Origin: Lachnospiraceae bacterium
GTDB lineage: Bacteria > Bacillota > Clostridia > Lachnospirales > Lachnospiraceae
DNA: 39,692 nucleotides
Assembly: GCA_009774245.1 (NCBI GenBank)
Contig: VSNM01000035.1
Location: 16,502 to 56,193, forward strand
Reading direction: 5' to 3'
The position numbers and the translations under genes were made by a program. A model generated the notes under the pieces. It ran no database searches. It was not told the origin of the DNA and worked only from the letters and a program-made list of their open reading frames with translations. Below, one piece after another: positions 15,641 to 23,923 of this stretch (the stretch's first letter is position 1; each line of letters begins with the position of its first letter).

Positions 15641-17026
15641 ATGAACGAGCAAAACAGGAAAATGGAACTTCTGGGGGCAATGCCAGTACCAAAGGCTCTT
15701 TTGGCACTGGGACTGCCAACCATGATAGGTATGCTGATTAACGCACTTTATAATCTGGCAGATACCTACTTTGTCGGTGGATTAGGTACGGCGCAGATGG
15801 GGGCGGTTACAGTAGCTTTTCCTCTGGGGCAGATTGTTGTCGGCCTGGGGCTGCTTTTCGGGAACGGGGCGGCGGCATATCTTTCCAGGCTGTTGGGGCG
15901 CGGGGATAAAGATACCGCTGATAAGGTAGCCAGTACAGCTTTATACAGCAGCGTATTGATTGGGGCGGTTGTTATTGCAGGCTCCGTCATATTTCTGAAA
16001 CCGATACTAAATCAGATCGGCGCATTGGAAAGCGTTATGCCTTATGCGATTACCTATACCAGCATTTACATCACGTTTTCTATTTTTAATGTTTTCAATG
16101 TCACAATGAATAATATCGTGTCCAGTGAAGGCGCTGCAAAGACAGCCATGTGTGCGTTAATGGCCGGCGCTGTCCTGAATGTGATCTTAGATCCTATATT
16201 GATCTATGTCCTGAATCTTGGAGTTGCCGGCGCAGCCATTGCCACTGCTATTTCTCAGGTGATTTCCACGGTGGTTTACCTGTGCTATATCTTCCGGAAA
16301 AAGAGCATATTCCATTTTCGTATGCAAGACTGTTGTTTTTCAAAGGAAATACTATCTGAAATTTTGAAAATAGGGATTCCTACATTGCTTTTTCAGGTTC
16401 TGACCAGTATGTCAATCAGCATGATCAACAATGGGGCAAAAGAATATGGCGGCTCTGCCCTTGCCGCCATGGGGCCGCTTACAAAAATTATGTCCATGGG
16501 GACTTTGATAGTTTTTGGTTTCCTGAAAGGATTTCAGCCAATCGCCGGATTCAGCTACGGAGCCAAAAAGTTTGACCGCCTGTATGAAGCGATCAAAACT
16601 TCCGTTCTGTGGTCAACCATATTCTGTGTGGTTTTTGGTTTGATCGCCGCTATATTCCCATCGCAGATTATGGCATTGTTTACAAAAGAAGATACCGAAA
16701 TGATTCGGATTGGCGCAGCAGCGTTACGGGCAAACGGTCTGTCATTTATCCTTTTTGGATTTTATACCGTGTACTCGTTCCTGTTTCTTGTAATGGGAAA
16801 AGCAAAAGAGGGCTGTTTTCTTGGCGCTTGCCGACAGGGAATCTGCTTTGTGCCGGTGATCTGGTTCCTGCCAGGGATTTTAGGGTTAAACGGTGTCATT
16901 TATGCCCAGCCGGTCGCTGATGTCCTGGCTGCCATTATCACTGTCTTTATGGCTTTGAACCTTCATAAGGATCTGTCCATTGAAAAATCCCGTATAGCTT
17001 TGCAATCAGGAACACCGGAAAAATAG
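15641..17026 (+). CDS. MATE-family multidrug efflux pump
   Basis: This 461-residue membrane protein has twelve predicted TM segments in two similar halves. It shows the MATE N-terminal motif (LALGLPTMIGMLINALYNLADTYF, quoted here as separate parts LALGLPTMIGM and LYNLADTYF) and the mid-protein repeat of it (KIGIPTLLFQVL). The family exports cationic drugs in exchange for Na+ or H+ in the cytoplasmic membrane; many Lachnospiraceae copies of this branch are annotated only as MATE efflux transporters. AAAGGAG precedes ATG 15641. It is divergent from and probably repressed by the PadR gene. A fold-back element follows eight bases after the stop. Confidence 0.93.
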   Translation: MNEQNRKMELLGAMPVPKALLALGLPTMIGMLINALYNLADTYFVGGLGTAQMGAVTVAFPLGQIVVGLGLLFGNGAAAYLSRLLGRGDKDTADKVASTALYSSVLIGAVVIAGSVIFLKPILNQIGALESVMPYAITYTSIYITFSIFNVFNVTMNNIVSSEGAAKTAMCALMAGAVLNVILDPILIYVLNLGVAGAAIATAISQVISTVVYLCYIFRKKSIFHFRMQDCCFSKEILSEILKIGIPTLLFQVLTSMSISMINNGAKEYGGSALAAMGPLTKIMSMGTLIVFGFLKGFQPIAGFSYGAKKFDRLYEAIKTSVLWSTIFCVVFGLIAAIFPSQIMALFTKEDTEMIRIGAAALRANGLSFILFGFYTVYSFLFLVMGKAKEGCFLGACRQGICFVPVIWFLPGILGLNGVIYAQPVADVLAAIITVFMALNLHKDLSIEKSRIALQSGTPEK

Positions 17027-17033
17027 GAACAAG

Positions 17034-17169
17034 GTTACTGTTCACTCCGTTCCAGTAACAGGCAAAAATCCATGCAAAATTTGCTTCGCAAATGGATTTT
17101 TGCATTTCAAGCTGTACGTTTTCTCACGGAATGCGCAGTTCAGCGCATTCCTGACCTGTGAACAGTAAC
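17034..17169. repeat. Fold-back element, family III, with 12-bp terminal inverted repeats
   Basis: The ends GTTACTGTTCAC (17034-17045) and GTGAACAGTAAC (17158-17169) are exact reverse complements. Inside are two more hairpins: AAAAATCCAT/ATGGATTTTT around a Gly-tRNA-free AT-rich loop, and GGAATGCGC/GCGCATTCC. The element carries no ORF. Its 12-base end recurs alone at 38292-38303. Confidence 0.75.
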
Positions 17170-17208
17170 AGAACAGCTTCAGAATCCCTCTCATTTCCAT
17201 CAATCATA

Positions 17209-17260
17209 TTGACATATTGGTAACTTGTTGCTATAATTATAAGCGCAACAAGTTGCCAAT
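17209..17260 (+). promoter_or_regulatory. Consensus promoter and large operator of the MarR gene
   Basis: TTGACA (17209-17214), 17-base spacer, TATAAT (17232-17237). A 16-bp inverted repeat with one mismatch, ATTGGTAACTTGTTGC (17216-17231) and its partner (17245-17260), brackets the -10 hexamer. Binding of the MarR protein here would block polymerase, implying autorepression. Confidence 0.85.
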
Positions 17261-17272
17261 AAGGAGGGCTCC

Positions 17273-17773
17273 ATGAATTTAGATGAGTTGACTATAAAAT
17301 TTTCAAGTTCTACAGAGAAGCAAAGAAAGGCTATTTTCAGTACATTATTTATCGCCGGAAACAAGCTGCAAACGCTTTTTGATAACCATATTCCAGGGGT
17401 ATCATTAAAGCAATTTATGTTACTGTCAATAGTCAGACAGTCAAAGGAACAATTAACATTTACTCAATTAGGAAATTTGTTGGGCTGTTCTAGACAAAAT
17501 ATTAAAAAATTAGCTGATGTTTTGATGAAAAAAGGGTTTATTACCATTCAGCAAAGCCCGCATGATACAAGAGCTATGTGTATCTGCCCTACCGAAAAGG
17601 TAAATGACTTTTATAAAAACGACTTTTCTGAGTACCAGGAGAAATTGAAATATCTTTTTGAAGTTTATACAGATCAAGAGATTGAAACTCTTTTTACCCT
17701 TCTATCAAGATTGTATGCTGGAATCGAAAATTTGGAAAAGAAGGTTGCCGATGAAAGTAGAAAGGAGATTTAA
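17273..17773 (+). CDS. MarR-family transcriptional regulator
   Basis: This 166-residue regulator has helical dimerisation ends and a central winged helix (about 45-110). The recognition region is FTQLGNLLGCSRQNIKKLADVL and the wing is around SPHDTRAM. AAGGAGGGC precedes ATG 17273. It is followed four bases later by a flavodoxin-like gene, so the pair form an operon. The strong promoter is embedded in an inverted repeat, consistent with autoregulation. The one Cys in the recognition region (CSRQN) could allow redox sensing, but that is speculation. Confidence 0.88.
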   Translation: MNLDELTIKFSSSTEKQRKAIFSTLFIAGNKLQTLFDNHIPGVSLKQFMLLSIVRQSKEQLTFTQLGNLLGCSRQNIKKLADVLMKKGFITIQQSPHDTRAMCICPTEKVNDFYKNDFSEYQEKLKYLFEVYTDQEIETLFTLLSRLYAGIENLEKKVADESRKEI

Positions 17774-17777
17774 TCAG

Positions 17778-18299
17778 ATGAAAACAATCGTAATTTACAA
17801 TTCACAAACAGGGTTTACAAAACGTTATGCCGAATGGATAGCGGAGGAAGCGGGGGCTGATTGTCTTGAATTATCAGCCGCAAAAAAGAAAGATTTGGCA
17901 GCATATGAAGCAATTATTTTTGGAGGTTGGGCTTGTGCAGGCAGTATCAGTAAAATTAGCTGGTTTAAGGGAAATATAGATAAATGGGCTGATAAGAAGC
18001 TGGTTGCATTTTGTGTTGGAGGAAGCCCGATAGACAATCCTGACATTGACATAGCTCTCAAACGAATTTTCAACGAGTCGGAACAGAAAAAGGTAAAAAC
18101 ATTTTATTGTCCAGGCGGATTCAATTATGAAAAGATGTCTACTCCGTCTAAGCTGATGATGAAACTATTTGTAAAAACACTGAAAGCAAAAAAAGATAAG
18201 ACAGAAGCGGAAGAAATAATGGTAAAAATGATTTCTTCGTCTTATGATATTTCGGATAAAAAGTATATAGAGCCGATTTTGCAATATATAAAAAAATAA
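17778..18299 (+). CDS. Flavodoxin-domain protein
   Basis: This 173-residue protein has the FMN phosphate-binding loop at its very start (IVIYNSQTGFTKRYAEWIAEE; S/T-Q-T-G-x-T pattern). It also has flavodoxin-like strands IIFGGWACAGSI and LVAFCVGGSPI. It matches flavodoxin_5-like or protoporphyrinogen-oxidase-like small flavoproteins, which carry out redox reactions in the cytosol; the substrate is unknown. ATG 17778 follows AAAGGAG. A longer upstream reading frame overlaps the MarR gene and is not used. It is probably controlled by the MarR protein encoded just upstream, suggesting a role in a drug- or oxidant-induced response. Confidence 0.85.
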   Translation: MKTIVIYNSQTGFTKRYAEWIAEEAGADCLELSAAKKKDLAAYEAIIFGGWACAGSISKISWFKGNIDKWADKKLVAFCVGGSPIDNPDIDIALKRIFNESEQKKVKTFYCPGGFNYEKMSTPSKLMMKLFVKTLKAKKDKTEAEEIMVKMISSSYDISDKKYIEPILQYIKK

Positions 18300-18369
18300 T
18301 GCGACCAGCGGAGAGCCGGAAACCGTTTAAGTGACATTTCTGATGTTTCTGATTTATTCTATCCGATAA

Positions 18370-18415
18370 ATCAAGTGGGGGAATGCCCTTCTCTCCTACT
18401 CGCCGCGCCGGGCGT
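18370..18415 (+). repeat. Structured intergenic repeat, family I, truncated copy C
   Basis: This matches the first half of copies A and B (hairpin 1 and GCCGGGCG), then stops matching at about 18415, where the minus-strand LRR-like gene end begins. Hairpin 2 is missing. Confidence 0.6.
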
Positions 18416-18434
18416 CCGAGCCTGGATGGAACGC

Positions 18435-19314
18435 TCAAAACTCCCTGGCTTCGTCAAACCACAGCATCCACTTTTCGTCTGGTATTTCAAGGGGCGCGTT
18501 CTCCGCAAGCTGTCCTACGGCGGTGCCAGCGTCTTCGCGCTCGGTTGTCTCTATATTGTCTAACCGGTTGATTTTCCCGACAAATTCAACAATGGCCGCA
18601 TGTACTTCATCCTCTGTCGCTGCCTTTTTCATCTGCTTAAAGCATTTTTTATAGGCCGTTGTCGCTTTTTTCGCGCTGGCTTCCTCCCAGCCGGAAAATG
18701 GAAGCCCATACTCCGTCGTAAACCAGATTGGCTTGCGCAATTGACTGACGCTTGCATGTTTCATTTCCCTTTCTTCTTTCAGCGTCTTTAACTCTGCCCG
18801 GAATACCTTTCCCGCTGATTCCTCGATATTCCAGCCAATAAAATAGCTAAGCTTCTCCCATGTTTCCAGCTTTGGCATGCCCTGCAGGTCGGGAATGTAG
18901 CGCAGGCCGAGGCTTTCCAGATTTTTTAAATCCGCCAGTGCGCTAAGCCCTGTCATATTACCCCATAGGTCAAGCGATGCCAGATTCTGGAACTGGAGCA
19001 GGCTTTCACAGTCAAAGGCGGCTTTGTTGGGGGAACTGTGAATCTCCACATATCTTGCCTGCGCCAGCGTCCCAAACACCGGGAGCCGGGTGCCGTTTGG
19101 AGCCAAAGACAGCGGCGGAATCTTATCGCATTCCAGAACCTCAAAATTCTCAAGCGTCCAGGAAAGCCCCAGGTACAACGTTTTTTCTCCCGGCCGGAAC
19201 CGGACTTTGGCATTCTCCGTGCCGATGAACAGACGGTAAATATCCGCCCCAGTAAAATCAACGGACACGTCCGCGTAGGGCGCCCAGTGAAATTATGTAT
19301 TCTTCATCTCTCAT
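18435..19314 (-). CDS. Leucine-rich-repeat-like protein, apparently frameshifted near its start
   Basis: The long frame (to GTG 19268) encodes about 277 residues with irregular LRR-like segments in the first half (LLQFQNLASLDLWGNM, ALADLKNLESLGLRY). A charged helical second half of unknown role follows. GTG 19268 has no RBS. A better start is ATG 19314, with AGGGGGG eight bases upstream, but its frame stops after 18 codons. Removing one base near 19293 would join MRDEEYI to FHWAPYADVSVDF and restore a plausible N-terminus. So the gene is either a recent frameshift or a sequencing error. No partner is evident; immunity or regulatory roles are possible but unsupported. Confidence 0.6.
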
Positions 19315-19355
19315 ATGAACACCCCCCTGCCAACTCAATTCCATTCCCACGTTTT

Positions 19356-20138
19356 TCAAAAATACCGTATCACCGCGCGGTTGATCTCCTCATACAGCCC
19401 CCTGGAAAGCGGCACCTGCGTCCCGTCCTTCAGATATACCTGCGACTTTGTTATTTTTTGGACAAAACAAAGGTTCACGATAAAAGATCTCCCTGTGCGG
19501 AAAAAGCGTTCGTCCAATTCCTTTTCCAGTTCGCCGAGCGTCTTTTTGACCGTGTAGGGCTCTTCGGCATGGACTGTCACGTAATTTCTCTGCACCTCCA
19601 GATAACGAATGCTGCCCGCCGGAATGCGCACTGTACCCTCCGCCGTATGCAGGCACAGCTCCTTTTCCCTGCCCTTCGCACGCCGTACCGCCCGGTCAAG
19701 CACGCTGACAAGCCGTTCCTGCGTCACTGGTTTGAGCAGATAATGCAGCGCCTCCACGTCATACCCCTCGGCAATGTAATCCATATATCCAGTGACAAAT
19801 ACAATCTGCACCGCATGGTCGTACTCGCGTATCTTCGCGGCCAGCTCTATCCCGTTCATGCCGCCCCCGCCGGATACAGCGTTCCTATCGACTGCCACGT
19901 CAGTATCCGCCGCAGCGTGTGTACCATTAACGTTTAGCGCGCCTGCCGCATTCATCTCGATATCCAGAAACAGGATATCAAACGTCCTGTCCTCCTCATA
20001 CCGGAACCAAAACGCCTCCGCGGAGGGAAACGTTTCCACATGCACTATGACAGCATGGTCTGACGCCCACTTTCTTATGCAATTTACCACATACGCCGCG
20101 TCGGCCTGCTCGTCGTCGCAGACTGCTATTTTGTACAT
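19356..20138 (-). CDS. LytTR-family response regulator with an unusual receiver insertion
   Basis: The product has 260 residues. The receiver has acidic residues D8/D9, phospho-acceptor D59 in LFLDIEM, T116 in FVTGY and K136-P137. The LytTR DNA-binding domain spans about 160-260 (IRYLEVQRNYVTVH, FFRTGRSFIVNL). Between D59-I-E-M and MNGIEL there are about 31 extra Ala/Gly/Asp/Val-rich residues (63-93) where the family normally has a few residues including a conserved proline. Start ATG 20138 has GAGGAG about 10 bases upstream. It is preceded by the EAL gene with a 63-base gap on the same strand. The usual GHKL kinase is not adjacent; one lies at 13681-14340. Confidence 0.88.
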   Translation of the reverse strand: MYKIAVCDDEQADAAYVVNCIRKWASDHAVIVHVETFPSAEAFWFRYEEDRTFDILFLDIEMNAAGALNVNGTHAAADTDVAVDRNAVSGGGGMNGIELAAKIREYDHAVQIVFVTGYMDYIAEGYDVEALHYLLKPVTQERLVSVLDRAVRRAKGREKELCLHTAEGTVRIPAGSIRYLEVQRNYVTVHAEEPYTVKKTLGELEKELDERFFRTGRSFIVNLCFVQKITKSQVYLKDGTQVPLSRGLYEEINRAVIRYF

Positions 20139-20201
20139 CGACACCGGGCTCCTCTCCTGTTGATTTGTCGCCAGTTCCTTATTATACAACAGGGCGCATA
20201 A

Positions 20202-22112
20202 TCATGCGCCCTGCCTTGTCTGATTTTTCTCAAGAAACGCTATAAATTCATCCTCCGGCAACGGCTTTGAGAAATAGTACCCCTGTATGTGGCTGATTCC
20301 CAAATCCTCCATCGTCTGGTACTGCTCCTTTGTCTCAATGCCCTCTGACACGATTTCCAGATTCATGCCATGAATCATATGGATCGCCGCCTCCATGACA
20401 TACTTCGCCTTTCCGTTCTCAAAGTAAGAGTTTGTCATGCTCCTGTCAAACTTGACGATATCCACCGGCATGTCCACGATATAGTTCAGATTGGACTGTC
20501 CCGTCCCAAAATCATCGAGTGAAAAATGAACTCCATACTCCATCAGTTTTTCCATATTGCCAAGCAGCGTCTTTTTGGCGTTGGTGGACGCGGACTCCGT
20601 GATTTCCAGATTGATGTATTTCGGATCGACATCATACCGCTTCATAATATTGATATAATCCTGCGCCAGATTTTCATACGCGCACTGCACCACGGACAGA
20701 TTCACCTCGATATAGTGCATTCCAAACTGTTCCAGCGGGTGGTTCCTGATAAATCCACATACCTTCTCAAACACGATCTCCCCAAGCTTCAAGATCATGC
20801 CGCTCTCCTCCGCGGTGTCAATAAATACGCCTGGCGGCACGATCTTATCCTCCCGGTCGCGAATGCGCACCAGCGCCTCCGCCGATGTGATATGCTGCTC
20901 GCTCGTCGAGAAAATAGGTTGGTAGAATACCTCCACACGGTCATTCTCGATCGCGTCTATGATCAGCTGCTCCACTTCCCGCTCTCGGCGCATCTTATCT
21001 ACACTGTCCTTCCCGATGCAGAAAAAATCATTCTCAAAAAACTCTCTCTCCTCCTGCCTGATATAGCGGACAAGATACAGCAGATTCTCTGTCTGGTCAA
21101 CGACGTTTGCGTGCGGGAGATACAGCCAGTGCGGACGGACAATGCTGTCCCTGTTCATTCCCCAGCCCGACCGGAAACGGCTGCGGATTTCCTCGACTGC
21201 AGCCCCTGCGTTTTCCTGCGCTTCAAACAATAGTACATATTCGTCCTCTGCATTTTTAAAGGCGAGCACATGCGGCAGCTTCAGCAGATACTCTATTATT
21301 TCCATCCTGATACCTTCACGCTTTTCCAGATGCACATTCTGATACGCATTGCTCTCAAAGATGACCACCAGTATCGAGAAATCCCTCTCCCGCGCAAAGA
21401 ACTGCTGCGTATACTGATACAGCGCACCGCTGTTAAACAGCCCTGTACTTCTGTCCAGATTGGTCTCCGGATTCTCCAGTTTCAGATACAGCACCATGAT
21501 CCCGATCGAACCGGCATATCCCACGATCAGAAGGTTTGTATACATAAACTGTATTTGTGACGCGACAATCCACGCCACAAGCCAGATGCACACCGCCTCT
21601 CTCCTCCGTGGATTGATCTTTGCCTTTTCCTTTTTTATCAGATAAAAGATCCTGACAAAAAAGACCAGCGACACCCCATAAGTGACATACACGCTCGGGC
21701 CATATGTATACAGCACTTCTGTCCCGTCAGCAGAGTAATTGTAATACAGAGGCACCGCATAGGTGCCGATCGCGCCAATTACCCACAGCACGGCATACTT
21801 TCTGAAATCATGCCAGTAATCCTTCTTCTTGGGATAAATGTCTACGTATACATATGCCAGCGCACTGATTGCGACGCCGAGCAGCGTGATCAGGTAAGTC
21901 TTTGCGACAAATTTTGCAAATGGCTCAGACAGCACATGGCGGTATTCGATCACTATGATCGAAAAAATATCAAAGACAATGCAGATCAGGGACGCCCAGA
22001 AAACACCCAGAAACGCTTTCTGGCTCTCCAGTGCAATCCGCTTCTGACGCATATAAAAATAAAAAAGTACCAACATTAAAACTACACCACAGCATTGTAT
22101 CTGTATATGCAT
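20202..22112 (-). CDS. Membrane EAL-domain c-di-GMP phosphodiesterase with degenerate GGDEF
   Basis: The protein has 636 residues. About seven TM segments occupy the first 210. A diguanylate-cyclase-like domain (about 212-345) has lost the GGDEF motif (AEDEY in its place), so it is not expected to make c-di-GMP. The EAL domain (about 375-630) retains E412-A-L, E503 in EITES, D533-D534 in DDFGTG, K554 and E590 in SEGIE, so hydrolysis of c-di-GMP to pGpG is expected. ATG 22112 follows AAGGGGA by seven bases; a TTG eight codons upstream is weaker. Its seven-TM N-terminal sensor has no recognised ligand. It is followed by the LytTR regulator gene and may be cotranscribed with it. Confidence 0.9.
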   Translation of the reverse strand: MHIQIQCCGVVLMLVLFYFYMRQKRIALESQKAFLGVFWASLICIVFDIFSIIVIEYRHVLSEPFAKFVAKTYLITLLGVAISALAYVYVDIYPKKKDYWHDFRKYAVLWVIGAIGTYAVPLYYNYSADGTEVLYTYGPSVYVTYGVSLVFFVRIFYLIKKEKAKINPRRREAVCIWLVAWIVASQIQFMYTNLLIVGYAGSIGIMVLYLKLENPETNLDRSTGLFNSGALYQYTQQFFARERDFSILVVIFESNAYQNVHLEKREGIRMEIIEYLLKLPHVLAFKNAEDEYVLLFEAQENAGAAVEEIRSRFRSGWGMNRDSIVRPHWLYLPHANVVDQTENLLYLVRYIRQEEREFFENDFFCIGKDSVDKMRREREVEQLIIDAIENDRVEVFYQPIFSTSEQHITSAEALVRIRDREDKIVPPGVFIDTAEESGMILKLGEIVFEKVCGFIRNHPLEQFGMHYIEVNLSVVQCAYENLAQDYINIMKRYDVDPKYINLEITESASTNAKKTLLGNMEKLMEYGVHFSLDDFGTGQSNLNYIVDMPVDIVKFDRSMTNSYFENGKAKYVMEAAIHMIHGMNLEIVSEGIETKEQYQTMEDLGISHIQGYYFSKPLPEDEFIAFLEKNQTRQGA

Positions 22113-22203
22113 TGTATCATCCCCTTGTAATTCCAACTTTTTCTTTCGCTCTCACATATTATTATACAAAACAATATCTGTGAGTGCAAGACTGAAAGCA
22201 ATG

Positions 22204-22510
22204 TTAGTCAGACTTTAACAAGTCCTGCAATGTCCTCTCATCTTTACGTATTTTCGAAACTCTCCTATATTCATGCAATGCTCTTTTCAGTATATGTATG
22301 TCAGAAAAGTATTCCTGAACAAAACAGTAACTTTTTACATTCTTCAACTTTAAAATGCTTTTCTTCAAACTCTTTTGCGCTCCTGCATCGCAGTACTTCT
22401 TCCTCGATCAGTTGTTCTCTCTCAAAAATCAGCATATGATTGTCAAGCAGCAAATCCAGTACTGCCCTCTCTGCACCGCCTTCGCATATGCATGCCGTAT
22501 ATTTTGCCAT
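22204..22510 (-). pseudogene. Remnant of the ATPase's partner gene (internal deletion and frame change)
   Basis: The first frame (ATG 22510, stop 22301) begins MAKYTACICEGGAERAVLDL, whose CICEGxxE motif resembles the first glutamate motif of TOPRIM-type or similar nuclease domains. It reads plausibly for about 53 residues, then ends in a short odd tail. In the next frame, from about 22350 to TAA 22204, a second protein-like stretch (LKLKNVKSYCFVQEYFSDI, then HEYRRVSKIRKDERTLQDLL) looks like the natural C-terminus of the same family. The middle of the gene therefore appears deleted at about 22350. It starts 15 bases after the ATPase gene, so the two formed an operon. The TOPRIM assignment is inference. 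Confidence 0.6.
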
Positions 22511-22525
22511 ACCAAAGTTTCTCCC

Positions 22526-23683
22526 CTACTCCATAGTCATCAGCACTTTTTTTAGTGCTATATAAGACTCATAAGAAGGTACCGTTCCACCAAGGAAATC
22601 GCTGTCGTATACCTCACTTTTTTTCATGTCATTCCGCTTTAATAATTCGGACAATTTCGTTGCGAAAATCCCTTCCTCATTTTTGACAATATAAATGCTG
22701 TCATTTCTGTCAAAATGATCCAGCAATTCTGAATAATGCGTAGAATATACAAGCACCGCACCTGATCTGTTTACATTCTTATCCATAAATAAACGAATCA
22801 GGGTTGACACGATTTCCTTATTAAAATGATTTTCCAGCTCATCGACCACAAGATATCCGCCTTTCCCAAAAGCAAACATAGCTCCCATAAACACATTAAG
22901 ACCTTTGATCGTACCCGAAGAAAGATACCTGTTCAGTACCCTCGGATGATTTACCTGAATTTCCTCTTTGCCAAAGAACTTCAATCTAATGTCAAATTCT
23001 TTTCCATCCCGCTTACAGCGAAGATAGTTAATACTCGGATCTAAAAAAGTTAATATTTCTTTTGGATACCGTCCTAAAACATTTAATATATTATAATCCG
23101 TCAATTGTGACATATCATACAAAGATATTTTTGTGTCATTCTTTTTATTGAAAGAAATAATAATACTTACATCGTCCGGCAGAAATTGCTCATTCTGGTC
23201 TCTCCGGATTGACAGATCAGACTCTTTAAAATCAAAAATGCCCTTTTTGGTTTTCACCCTGCAGCTTTGCTTTGACCACAGCGCTTCGTCCACTATGATT
23301 AGCCTCTCACTTCCGTCCATGGGAAAAACCGCTTTTTGTACTACTGTGTTTAACTTATATATAAAATTATCATGATGAAAATAGGCTGTAAAAACCACGT
23401 TCTGCCCGTCACCCAGATCATCAAGGATTTCTTTGGAACGAATGTTGTTGAGCGGTTTATTGCCCAACAAATCTATTGCAAAAGAAATAACTTTCAATAT
23501 CGTTGTCTTTCCAGATGCGTTAATCCCGATAAAGGAAATCACCTGACTGGTGTATATATTTGAAAATACATTGTACAGCTGCTCCATGTCATCATCGTCA
23601 ACACGCTGCTGCGCTACAAAATCAACAGATAATGGTTCCTTAAAATTGGGCAGCCCGCTTATTGAAAGTCTTAATATTTTCAT
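22526..23683 (-). CDS. AAA-family (AAA_15/AAA_21, SMC/OLD-like) ATPase, probable defence component
   Basis: This 385-residue ABC/SMC-like ATPase has Walker A GINASGKT (53-60), signature-like LSSGT (254-258), Walker B YLVVDELENHF (D281, E282) and a switch histidine H316 in STHYSEL. Such ATPases typically pair with a downstream nuclease or TOPRIM effector in antiphage systems (OLD/Gabija, PARIS, Rlo-type). Here the downstream partner is present only as a remnant. AGGAGA precedes ATG 23683. Composition is more AT-rich than its neighbours, suggesting acquisition. The ATPase itself looks intact. The antiphage role is inferred from architecture, not shown. Confidence 0.82.
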   Translation of the reverse strand: MKILRLSISGLPNFKEPLSVDFVAQQRVDDDDMEQLYNVFSNIYTSQVISFIGINASGKTTILKVISFAIDLLGNKPLNNIRSKEILDDLGDGQNVVFTAYFHHDNFIYKLNTVVQKAVFPMDGSERLIIVDEALWSKQSCRVKTKKGIFDFKESDLSIRRDQNEQFLPDDVSIIISFNKKNDTKISLYDMSQLTDYNILNVLGRYPKEILTFLDPSINYLRCKRDGKEFDIRLKFFGKEEIQVNHPRVLNRYLSSGTIKGLNVFMGAMFAFGKGGYLVVDELENHFNKEIVSTLIRLFMDKNVNRSGAVLVYSTHYSELLDHFDRNDSIYIVKNEEGIFATKLSELLKRNDMKKSEVYDSDFLGGTVPSYESYIALKKVLMTME

Positions 23684-23727
23684 TGCCTTCTCCTATATTA
23701 TTCTCAGTATTTTTGTTATTATTTACT

Positions 23728-23756
23728 ATTATATATAATTATTTGTATATTTTCAA
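23728..23756 (-). promoter_or_regulatory. Promoter of the ATPase operon
   Basis: On the minus strand TTGAAA (23756-23751), 17-base spacer, TATAAT (23733-23728), about 45 bases ahead of the start at 23683. Confidence 0.65.
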
Positions 23757-23860
23757 TATTTATTAACGACTTTATTGTTATTATTTTTATACCGGTTACA
23801 ATTCACACCCACTATTTTATGACAACTTTTTACCACCTCTATCGATACCTGAACAGCAAA

Positions 23861-23912
23861 AAATAATTGTACAACAGGTATGTTTCACCAACACCGTATT
23901 GTACAATTATTT
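23861..23912 (-). terminator. Terminator of the BlaI/BlaR1-like operon
   Basis: A perfect 14-bp inverted repeat (23861-23874 with 23899-23912) around a 24-base loop begins 12 bases after the blaR1-like stop. It is followed on the minus strand by a T-rich run. Confidence 0.75.
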
Positions 23913-23923
23913 CTTTCAAATAC

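Noticed and set aside
20526..21233. Plus-strand ORF of 235 codons
   Set aside because: Antisense shadow of the EAL gene, which has clear catalytic motifs in the other strand.
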